Below are positions 16,654 to 23,509 of a DNA stretch of 64,000 bases, piece after piece. Made by a program: the position numbers and the translations under genes. Every line of letters begins with the position of its first letter. Within the stretch, counting starts at the first letter, position 1. The notes beneath the pieces are model-generated. The model saw only the letters and a list, made by a program, of their open reading frames with translations. It had not been told where the DNA came from and made no database searches. Source of the stretch: Planctomycetota bacterium (GTDB taxonomy: Bacteria; Planctomycetota; UBA1135; GCA-002686595); assembly GCA_002686265.1 (NCBI GenBank), contig NZBA01000023.1:33316-97315 (forward strand), read 5' to 3'.

Positions 16654-18087
16654 GTGCAGCGAGTAGACAGCGACGTCAGGGGCGAAGTGCTCGAAGACGC
16701 GGACAACGCGCGGGCGAGCGATGTTCGCGGTGGCGGCGAGCGCTTGCAGGCGACGCGTGACGGCGACGAGGGCGCGGAGGAGCGCCACGAAGACGACGCA
16801 CGCGAGCCGGCGGTCGGCTCACCCTTCGTCTCGGCCTACCCGCCCTTCTCGCTCTGGAGCCCAGAGCACACACCGGCCTTCGAGCGCGTCCTCGCCTCCG
16901 CACCCTCTGGGGCACGACTCGGCCTCTACGCGCACGTTCCCTTCTGCGAGGAGCGCTGCGCGTACTGCGTCTACCTCTCCCGGCGCTCTCCCCGGCCGGA
17001 CGCCCTCGCGGCCTACGTCGACGGTCTGCTGGCGGAGGCGCGCCTCATCGCCCGCTCGCCCTTCCTGGCCGGACGTGAGCTCGCCTTCGTCTACATCGGA
17101 GGCGGCACTCCGTCCCTGCTCGCTCCGGACGGGATTGCGCGCCTGCTCGACGGCCTTCGCTCCGCCCTCCCCTGGAGCACGGGCGCGGAGGTCAGCTTCG
17201 AGTGCGCCCCGCGCAGCGCCACACCTGAACGCCTGCGCGCCATGCGTGCCGCCGGCGTCACGCGCTCGAGCATGGGCATCCAGGCCCTCGACGACGAGGT
17301 GCTGCGCCTCAACGCTCGCATCCACACCGTCGATGACTGCATGCGCGCTCTCGACGCGCTCGGCGAGGCCGGTTTCGAGGTCGTCAACACGGACCTGATC
17401 GCCGGGCTCGTCGGTGAAACCGAGCGCACCTTCACCCGCGGCCTCGGGCGCCTCCTCGAGCGCGGACCCGACAGCGTGACCGTCTACCCGCTCGAGATCC
17501 CCGAGAACACGCCGCTCTTCCGCGCCCTCGGGCGCGATGCCCTCGCCGGGCCCCTGCCCGCCCCAGCCGCCCGCCGCAGGCGCGTCGCCCTCGCCTTCTC
17601 CACCTTGGAGGACTCCGGCTACACGCGGATCAGCGCCTACGCCGCGGTGCGGGATCCCGAGCGCGGGCGCTTCGGCTACCAGCGAGATCAGTACCACGGC
17701 GCCGACGTGATCGGGCTCGGAGCGTCGGCCTTCGCCTACCTCGGTGGGGTCCACCACCAGAACATCATCGCTCCGGCGCGCTACCTCGAGCGCATCGCCG
17801 CCGGTGACCTGCCACTCGGGCGTTCCTACGCCCTCGACGCCCGCGGACGCTGCATGCGCGAGCTGGTGCTGCAGCTCAAGCTCGGCCGCTGCGACCTCGA
17901 CGCCCTCGCCCAACGCCACGGGGTGGATCCGCGCGACCTCGCGGGCGCACCGATCGCAAGCGGTGAGCGCACCGGCTGGTGGCGCATCGAGAAGGGCGTG
18001 CTGCTCGTCGGCGCCCAGGGTCTCGCACGCATCGACCGCCTACTCCCCGATCTCTACCTGCCCGAGCACCGAGAGCCCGCACACTGA
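16654..18087 (+). CDS. HemW/coproporphyrinogen III oxidase-like radical SAM protein
   Basis: The 477-residue protein has the radical SAM cluster motif 'CEERCAYC' (C-x3-C-x2-C) at about 97-104, followed by 'FVYIGGGTPSLL', 'VSFECAPRSATPERL', 'RSSMGIQALDDEVLRLNAR' and 'NTDLIAGLVGET'. These are the conserved steps of the HemN/HemW TIM barrel, and a HemN_C-like winged region follows after about 370. HemW is thought to be a heme chaperone, whereas HemN is the oxygen-independent oxidase, and the sequence does not settle which applies. The GTG start at 16654 has an AAGGA about nine bases upstream. The first 50 residues are an acidic, family-unlike extension. It lies next to the multiheme gene, which fits a heme-related role. 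Confidence 0.82.
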   Translation: MQRVDSDVRGEVLEDADNARASDVRGGGERLQATRDGDEGAEERHEDDAREPAVGSPFVSAYPPFSLWSPEHTPAFERVLASAPSGARLGLYAHVPFCEERCAYCVYLSRRSPRPDALAAYVDGLLAEARLIARSPFLAGRELAFVYIGGGTPSLLAPDGIARLLDGLRSALPWSTGAEVSFECAPRSATPERLRAMRAAGVTRSSMGIQALDDEVLRLNARIHTVDDCMRALDALGEAGFEVVNTDLIAGLVGETERTFTRGLGRLLERGPDSVTVYPLEIPENTPLFRALGRDALAGPLPAPAARRRRVALAFSTLEDSGYTRISAYAAVRDPERGRFGYQRDQYHGADVIGLGASAFAYLGGVHHQNIIAPARYLERIAAGDLPLGRSYALDARGRCMRELVLQLKLGRCDLDALAQRHGVDPRDLAGAPIASGERTGWWRIEKGVLLVGAQGLARIDRLLPDLYLPEHREPAH

Positions 18088-18104
18088 CCGGACCGCGGCC
18101 CCCG

Positions 18105-18617
18105 TCACTCGGCGGCGGCCTCGTCCGGTGCGATCGCGGGGAGCGGCGCCTCCTCGAGGAGCTCGAGCGCGTCCCACAGCTCGCGCCGTTCCACTTCACT
18201 CGCATGCTCATCGAGCAGCGGGTAGAGGTACTCGCGCTCTCGCAGATCGTGATGCTCCATGACGCGCTTGAAGGTCCCCTCGCGATCGAGGAGCGCAATC
18301 ACCGCCCGCACGTCACCCCCGCCCGCACGCAGCGCCGCGAGGCCGCGCCGCAGCTCATCCAGCCACCACAGGATCTTCGCGTGTTCGGCACGATACAGCT
18401 CCGAGCGGCCCCGTTCGCAATCGAGTCCGAGGGCCTCGAAAGCGGGGATCACCAGCTCCTCCTCGCTGCGCACGTGGACGCGCAGCGCGCTGGAGTAGGC
18501 CTCGAGGTGTTCCTCGGCGACGGCGAGCTCGCCTGCGATCAGCTTCTCCTGGTGCACGGCGAAGCGCTCGGCGAGCACGTCGTGGACTTCCAGCAGCTCG
18601 CTCGGAGATCGCGTCAC
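18105..18617 (-). CDS. Hemerythrin HHE-domain protein
   Basis: The 170-residue, all-helical protein has the HHE cation-binding pattern: 'HQEKLI' near 22, 'HVRSEEELVIPAFE' near 47-60, 'AEHAKILWWLDEL' near 78 and 'EHHDLREREYLYPLLDEHA' near 121-139. The His and Glu residues are spaced to hold a di-iron centre. Hemerythrin-like domains bind O2 or act in iron or NO sensing and storage. The start is GTG 18617, 12 bases after the porin stop, so it is the third gene of the PstS-like/porin operon. Why these genes go together is not clear. Confidence 0.78.
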   Translation of the reverse strand: MTRSPSELLEVHDVLAERFAVHQEKLIAGELAVAEEHLEAYSSALRVHVRSEEELVIPAFEALGLDCERGRSELYRAEHAKILWWLDELRRGLAALRAGGGDVRAVIALLDREGTFKRVMEHHDLREREYLYPLLDEHASEVERRELWDALELLEEAPLPAIAPDEAAAE

Positions 18618-18629
18618 GGCCCGGGGTTC

Positions 18630-19856
18630 TCAGAACTTGATGTTGAGGTCCAGGCGCACGCGCCACCGCTCTTCGTCGTCGCCGCCGGCCTCCTCGGGCG
18701 CCGAGACGAGCGCCCACAAGTGCAGGCCGATCCCGTCGGCGAGTTGGTAGTTCATCCCGATGGCGTGGCTGCGGTGGTTGGTCGCGAATAGGAAGTCGTC
18801 CTGCGCAAAGGGCGAGAAGATCGCGTCTCGCTCGAGGACCTGCCACTGGTAGTAGAGCCGCACGTCGCCCTTCTCGCGCGCCTGGCCCCAGGCGGCGCCC
18901 AAGGCCCACCCGCTGTCCGCCTCGTTCTCAGCGCGCGCGTTGTGCATCCACTCCGCGGCGACGCTCAACGGGCGTCCGCCGCTCGTGCGGGTGAGACCCA
19001 GGATCGGGTTCCACACGGCGAATCCGGATTCGAAGTCCACGGCCTCACCGTCCTCGTCTACGGTCGCATTGCCCGAGTTGTCGTCGAGGAGCCCGGTGCC
19101 GCCGTCCGGCGTGACGTCGTCGTAGCCGTAGTAGCCCAGCGCCGCCGTCCCGGCCCAATCGGCGCCGAAATCGAAGCCGCAGGCGAGCTGAGCGACGACG
19201 ACCGATGCGTCGCTCCCCGCGCCCTGTTCGAGCAGGAGGTACTTCCCCGCCCGCAGGGTCAGGTCTCGGAGGGGGCCGACGTCCGTGCGCCGGAGGCCGG
19301 CCAGGAGGCCCTCGGGCTGCACGTCGCCGTCCCACACGAGCTCGCTGTAGACCGGATTGGCGTAGAAGTCGTGGCCGAACTTGCCGGCCGTGACCCAGGC
19401 GTCCTCGACGCGCTCGGGGCGCCAGGTGACGAAGGCGCGGTCGAGACCGAGCTCCACGCCGTCGAGGGCGTCCCCGAAGGTGGTGTGGGGAGAATTCGGA
19501 TCGTCCACGCTGCCGCTGGCGATGCGCGCCCCCGCCAAGAGACTCTCGCCGAGCTCGTAGTTGGCGCCGATCCGCCAGCGCATGCGCTGGCGGTGGCGGT
19601 CGGGGGCGTCGGCGAGCTCGAAGCTCGACTCGTGGCGCAGGCGCAGGTCGCCGAAGAAGGTCAGGCGGTCCCGCACGCCCTCCCAGGACGCGCGTGCGGC
19701 CTCCACGCCCGTCACCGAGACGTACTCGTCGACGGCGCGGGCGACAGCCCCGCGGTCGACATCCGGATGGCGATCCTCGGGCTGCTGCGCGCGGATCGGA
19801 GCCCCCGCGCAGACGAGCACCACGCCCCCAGCCCAGCACCGGCGACGGCTGCTCAC
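18630..19856 (-). CDS. Putative outer-membrane porin
   Basis: The 408-residue protein starts at GTG 19856, overlapping the stop of the upstream PstS-like gene (GTGA). A short signal peptide ends near 'APIRAQQ'. After a helical stretch the sequence is alternating amphipathic strands ('LTFFGDLRLRHESSFEL', 'MRWRIGANYELGESLLAGARIA', 'GLDRAFVTWRP'), and it ends in a strand 'WRVRLDLNIKF' with a terminal Phe, the usual BAM recognition signal. It resembles the 'putative porin' families. Coupling to a PstS-like protein suggests uptake of phosphate or another oxyanion across the outer membrane. Confidence 0.75.
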   Translation of the reverse strand: MSSRRRCWAGGVVLVCAGAPIRAQQPEDRHPDVDRGAVARAVDEYVSVTGVEAARASWEGVRDRLTFFGDLRLRHESSFELADAPDRHRQRMRWRIGANYELGESLLAGARIASGSVDDPNSPHTTFGDALDGVELGLDRAFVTWRPERVEDAWVTAGKFGHDFYANPVYSELVWDGDVQPEGLLAGLRRTDVGPLRDLTLRAGKYLLLEQGAGSDASVVVAQLACGFDFGADWAGTAALGYYGYDDVTPDGGTGLLDDNSGNATVDEDGEAVDFESGFAVWNPILGLTRTSGGRPLSVAAEWMHNARAENEADSGWALGAAWGQAREKGDVRLYYQWQVLERDAIFSPFAQDDFLFATNHRSHAIGMNYQLADGIGLHLWALVSAPEEAGGDDEERWRVRLDLNIKF

Positions 19857-21001
19857 TGCCGCTCTCCGAGGACCTCGGCCACGCTCACGCCCGCGGTCTT
19901 CCCAACGTCGATCCGCACGAAGAACTCGACTACGCCTGTGGCGGGAGCGTCGGCGCGAATCAGGTAGACGCCCGGCGGCAGGGCGACGCGCGTCGGCTGC
20001 TCGTCGTTCTGACCGCGGTGGTTGCGCACCTCCCTGAGCAGGTCGCCGTGGCGGCTGAGAATCGAGTAGGCGCGGTGCGGGTAGTAGTAGATCCCGCCGT
20101 CGTAGGCGGGGAAGGTCTCGGTCTCGACGACGAGCCAGCCGTGATCGGTGACCTCGCCCGTCCTCGCCACCGAGCCGATCACGCGCGCGCCCACGAAATG
20201 ACGCATCACTACCCGCTGTCCCGCGTCCGACTGCGCCCAGCGGATGAAGGCATCGAGGGCGGGGTTGCCCGGCCGGTGCAGCAAGTAGAGCGGCCTGGAG
20301 ATCGGGTAGTCGAAGTTGGTCACCTCCCCAACCTCGCCTCCGACGGCGATGGCGCGCACGCCCTTGGCCGAGGCCAAGAACGAGAAGCTGATGTGCCCGA
20401 TCGCGCTCGGGTCGGCGGCCACGGCGGCGACGATCTCCCGATCGGGGCGCACCTCGCGGCAGTGCGAACCGTAGGCACTCTCGCCCAGCACCGTGGCGCG
20501 GAAAACCTCGTGGGTCGCGGACTCCGCTCCCACGATGAAGGCCTCGATCTCGTCCTCGGCGCCGCCGAGCTCGGCCCAGTTCGTGACGCCGCCGGTGAAC
20601 ACCGCTCGCAACTGATCTAAAGTGAGCTCGCCGAGCGGGTTGTCGGCGTGCACGATCACGGCGATTGCGTCGCGCCCGACGAGAGCCGCCGAGACGCCGG
20701 CGGCGAGGGTCGCGGCCTCGGGCTCGGTGGCGGCGCCGGCCAACTCCGCGCGGCCCTCGCGCATCGCCCTCTCTCCGCCGGCGCTCTCGGGGACGGAATC
20801 GATCGAGAACTCGATGCCCGAGTAGACCTCGGCGGCGTCGCGCAGGAAGATCGCGACAGTCGAGGAGCCGATGTAGGACACCCCGACCGGCGGCCCGGAA
20901 GGTTCGACGCCGCGGCACGCGACCAAGGCCAGGGCACAGGTCGTCAGGGTGGTGGCAATCGGTCGCGACCACCGCTCGAGGAGGATGGGAGCACTGCTCA
21001 T
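19853..21001 (-). CDS. PstS-like phosphate-binding lipoprotein
   Basis: The 382-residue protein has a lipoprotein signal ending at 'ALVAC' (about 28). The periplasmic binding domain follows: 'VGVSYIGSSTVAIFL', 'RAELAGAATEPEA', 'AVIVHADNPLGELTLDQLRAVFTGGVTNWAELGG' and 'DPSAIGHISFSF' are the ligand-binding and hinge segments of the PstS/PBP_like_2 family. After about 290 there is an extra 90-residue region with 'YPHRAYSILS' and beta-rich 'PPGVYLIRADAPATGVVEFFVRIDVG', not part of usual PstS. No PstCAB is adjacent. It leads an operon with the porin and hemerythrin genes. The substrate is presumed phosphate, but other anions are possible. Confidence 0.82.
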   Translation of the reverse strand: MSSAPILLERWSRPIATTLTTCALALVACRGVEPSGPPVGVSYIGSSTVAIFLRDAAEVYSGIEFSIDSVPESAGGERAMREGRAELAGAATEPEAATLAAGVSAALVGRDAIAVIVHADNPLGELTLDQLRAVFTGGVTNWAELGGAEDEIEAFIVGAESATHEVFRATVLGESAYGSHCREVRPDREIVAAVAADPSAIGHISFSFLASAKGVRAIAVGGEVGEVTNFDYPISRPLYLLHRPGNPALDAFIRWAQSDAGQRVVMRHFVGARVIGSVARTGEVTDHGWLVVETETFPAYDGGIYYYPHRAYSILSRHGDLLREVRNHRGQNDEQPTRVALPPGVYLIRADAPATGVVEFFVRIDVGKTAGVSVAEVLGERQ

Positions 21002-21170
21002 GGCGCTTTCTCGGGGCCCCTTGTAGCGCGCCTCCAGCGCGCGTGCGATCCGATCTACTACGAAAGCGCCCACCCCGAGCGGAACAAGGCCGCCACGGCT
21101 CCTCGGAGGAGCCCCCCGCCCCCCACCCGTGCGCGCGGGCTGCGGCGACGAACGACGAAGGAGCCGCCGC

Positions 21171-21206
21171 AAAAAAAACCGGGCCCGGCGCAAGCGCCAG
21201 ACCCGG
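21171..21206 (-). terminator. Intrinsic terminator with T8 tract
   Basis: On the minus strand CCGGG (21206-21202) pairs with CCCGG (21183-21179) and GGCGC pairs with GCGCC around a tight loop (21198-21187), followed by eight T residues (21178-21171). This is the cleanest Rho-independent terminator in the window. No protein gene ends here on the minus strand, so it points to a short transcript starting at about 21357. Confidence 0.85.
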
Positions 21207-21357
21207 AGAGGGTCAGTCCGGTGGTAAGGAGGCGCGTCACCGCCGCGGAGACGAGGGTGAGCAACTCCGGACTGCGTGGCCCGCTTCGCACGACCGAACT
21301 CCGCGTCGAACATTCGATGCAGATCCCATCTTGTCGGCCGCCCTCCTTGGGCCTTCG
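21171..21357 (-). ncRNA. Candidate small RNA (about 187 nt)
   Basis: A near-consensus promoter ends at 21364 and a strong terminator ends at 21171, and no convincing protein gene lies between. The predicted RNA contains an 8-bp long-range stem (CAGTCCGG at about 21269-21276 with CCGGACTG at 21212-21219), a TCGA/TCGA hairpin, and a CCTCCTT stretch near 21227-21233 that can pair with AAGGAGG near the 5' end. A 30-codon frame starting 'MGSASNVRRG' sits after AAGGAGG, so a leader-type peptide is an alternative. It does not match SRP RNA, tmRNA or RNase P RNA by eye. The length is that of 6S RNA, but the ends do not fold as one long rod. Confidence 0.45.
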
Positions 21358-21363
21358 CGTAGG

Positions 21364-21392
21364 AGTATAATAGCCGATATCTCCACCGCCAA
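21364..21392 (-). promoter_or_regulatory. Sigma70-type promoter of the candidate small RNA
   Basis: On the minus strand TTGGCG (21392-21387) and TATACT (21369-21364) are separated by exactly 17 bases in a locally AT-rich patch. The region is otherwise GC-rich, so the match stands out. Transcription would start near 21357. Confidence 0.65.
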
Positions 21393-21547
21393 GTCTTTTG
21401 TGAAGAAAACCGCCCTGGCTGGCCGAACTGTTCGGACGGGGGCCCGAGGCGCTAGGCTGGTCGCCTGCTAGCCGGCGGCGGAAGCAGGAGACTCCGCTGG
21501 CGGACCAACAGGCCTCACGCAGCGCCGTAGAACGAGCTCCCGACCCG

Positions 21548-22042
21548 ATGAAGCCCCTCTCCCTCACCCGACGACTGCTGGCTGGAGCCCTGACCCTGCT
21601 GGTAACCGCTCAACCCGTGCTGCTGACCGCCCACGCGGCCAGCGGCGAAGGGACTTCCTGCCCGCAGACCTGCTGCTGCTCGGCTGCGGGAGCCGAGGAG
21701 GCGGGCTCGGGGGGCTGCTGCGACGGGGACGGACCGTCCTCCCCCACGCCAGCGCTGCTCACGCGCGCCTGCCCCTGCAAGGCGACGGCTCCCGGAGAGC
21801 CGACACCCACGAGTGCGCCCAGCGCCGCAACCTCGCCAGGGAGCGTCGAGCTGCGCGAGTACCTCGAACGCCACGCACGCGCCTCGGCCGACTTCGAGGC
21901 CTTCGCCGTCGCCGAACGCGTGGTCCCGCCACCCCCGCCCCGCCGCCCGCGCGCCGCGCGCGGCGGAGGCCGCCGCTCCCTGCACCTGCTCGAGCGCGGC
22001 ATCGACACCTTGCTGGCGGCCTTCGGCACCTCGCTCCGCTGA
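21548..22042 (+). CDS. Small Cys-rich exported protein heading the efflux operon
   Basis: The 164-residue protein has a clear signal peptide ('RRLLAGALTLLVTAQPVLLTAHA'). A Cys cluster ('SCPQTCCCS', 'GGCCDGDG', 'ACPCKA') follows within the next 60 residues, and the tail is Pro/Arg-rich. I do not recognise a family. The cysteines and its place just upstream of the TolC/CusB/CusA genes suggest periplasmic metal binding. A protein of similar design heads the second efflux operon at 49659. It might be a planctomycete counterpart of CusF-like metallochaperones, but no CusF motif is present. Confidence 0.7.
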   Translation: MKPLSLTRRLLAGALTLLVTAQPVLLTAHAASGEGTSCPQTCCCSAAGAEEAGSGGCCDGDGPSSPTPALLTRACPCKATAPGEPTPTSAPSAATSPGSVELREYLERHARASADFEAFAVAERVVPPPPPRRPRAARGGGRRSLHLLERGIDTLLAAFGTSLR

Positions 22043-22126
22043 GCGCGGCGGGCTCCGGCCTAGCCCGTGTGTCGTGATGGGGCCGACGCCCCGTCTCCTG
22101 CCGTCGCGCTCCAACCTTGGTGTCCC

Positions 22127-23509
22127 ATGTTCCGCTCCGTTTCGCCGGCGATCCGCCGCCACCTCTCCCTCTGTCTCGCGGCCTGTACCTCCTGCGCGGG
22201 TGTCACGCCCCTAACCCTGCCGGCCGCCGTCACGCCGCCGAGCACGCACGCGAGCACATCCGACGACCGCATCCTCGAAGAGACCACCGACGACCCCCTG
22301 ACCGTCTTCGGCCCCGACGCCGAGCTCGAAGCCCTCGCCGCCTGGGCCGAACCCGGCCACCCGCGCCTGCGAGCCGCACGCGAGCGGCTACGCGGCGCCA
22401 TCGCGCGCGTCGAGAGTGCCGACGCACTGCCCGAGCCACGCCTCGCCTACCGCGAGTACCTCGAGGAGGTCGAGACGCGCTCCGGCCCCATGCGCCGCGC
22501 CCTCGGCTTGCAGCAGGCCCTGCCGGCGGCCGGCTCGCGCGGGGCGCGCAGGCGCGCCGCGCAAGCCGCGGCGAGCGCCGCGGCCGCGCGGCTGGCCGTC
22601 GAACGCCTCGCCCTGCGAGCCGATATCGCCCGCACCCACGCCGAGCTCTATCACCTCGGACGCACGATCGAGTACGTGCGCGCCGACGTCGGGCTGCTCG
22701 GCACCCTCGAGCGCGTGCTGCGCGCACGCTTCGGAGCCGGCGGCGCGTCGCACACCGACCTCGCCCGCGCGCAGGTAGAGCTAGGCCGCCTCGACGATCG
22801 ACTGCAAGACCTCGAGGAACGCTCCGCGCCCGCCCGCGCCGCGCTCAACGCGGCCCTCGGACGCGCTGTCACGGCCCCCCTCGCCTGGCCCGCCGAACTC
22901 GCCCACGCGCGGCTCGGCGAGACCGACGAGCGCCTACTGGCGGCGGTCGACGAGGCCAACCCCGGACTCGATGCGCTGGCCTCGGAACTCGAGCGCGCCC
23001 GCGCCCTCGAGCGGTTGGCCTCCACGCGCCGCCGACCGAAAACGACGCTCGGTATCGAAGCGATCCAGATCGATGCGGTGAACGGGACTGACGGCGGCGA
23101 CGCGTTGGTCGTCTCCCTGGGGATCGAGCTCCCCGTCCGCCGCGACGTCTACCGCGCCGAGGAGCTCGCCGCCCGTGCCGCCGTCGGCGCGGCGCTCGGG
23201 ACCCTCGAGGACCGGCGCAACACCTTCGCCGCCCGCGCGCGCGCGGTCCTCTCGAGGCTGCACGACGCGGAGCGCAAGCTCGACCTCTATGCGGCGGCGT
23301 TGATCCCCAAGGCACGCGAAGCCCTCGAAGCCGCCCAGGCCGCCTTTGGCACGGGCGCCGCCGACCTCGATGCCGTCATCGATGCCCAACGCACTCTGCT
23401 CGAGTTCCACCTGACCCGCGAGCGCGCCCTCGCCGACCACCAGAGCCTGCGCAGTGAGCTCGAAGCCCTGGTCGGACGCACCCTCGAGACCGCAAGGAAG
23501 ACACGATGA
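22127..23509 (+). CDS. TolC-family outer-membrane efflux protein (CusC-like)
   Basis: The 460-residue protein from ATG 22127 has a signal/lipoprotein-like start ('LSLCLAACTSCAG'). Long helices form two OEP repeats: 'HPRLRAARERLRGAIARVESADALPEPRLAYREY' is the first, typical of TolC proteins ('P.L...'), and 'NPGLDALASELERARALERLAS' with 'GIELPVRRD' is the second. It forms the outer-membrane channel of a tripartite pump. Its stop overlaps the adaptor start by four bases (ATGA, 23506-23509), so the genes are translationally coupled. The fold assignment is firm; the copper specificity comes from the neighbours. Confidence 0.85.
   Translation: MFRSVSPAIRRHLSLCLAACTSCAGVTPLTLPAAVTPPSTHASTSDDRILEETTDDPLTVFGPDAELEALAAWAEPGHPRLRAARERLRGAIARVESADALPEPRLAYREYLEEVETRSGPMRRALGLQQALPAAGSRGARRRAAQAAASAAAARLAVERLALRADIARTHAELYHLGRTIEYVRADVGLLGTLERVLRARFGAGGASHTDLARAQVELGRLDDRLQDLEERSAPARAALNAALGRAVTAPLAWPAELAHARLGETDERLLAAVDEANPGLDALASELERARALERLASTRRRPKTTLGIEAIQIDAVNGTDGGDALVVSLGIELPVRRDVYRAEELAARAAVGAALGTLEDRRNTFAARARAVLSRLHDAERKLDLYAAALIPKAREALEAAQAAFGTGAADLDAVIDAQRTLLEFHLTRERALADHQSLRSELEALVGRTLETARKTR

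Larger units (their letters stand above)
21002..21547. other. 546-bp intergenic region
   Basis: Apart from the promoter, candidate small RNA and terminator listed separately, this region holds the upstream region of the minus-strand PstS-like gene (21002-21170) and of the plus-strand Cys-rich protein gene (21393-21547). Open frames here have no recognisable protein features. Confidence 0.5.

Noticed and set aside
16558..16788. Minus-strand 76-codon frame upstream of the cytochrome gene
   Set aside because: It overlaps the HemW-like start, which has a ribosome-binding site; no features of its own.
21171..21357. SRP RNA, tmRNA or RNase P RNA
   Set aside because: None of the conserved cores (for example GGAAG...GCAGC of SRP or the CCA-ending tmRNA acceptor) are present by eye.
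21058..21567. Minus-strand frame of 169 codons across the small-RNA region
   Set aside because: It runs through the terminator and promoter and has no protein-like features.
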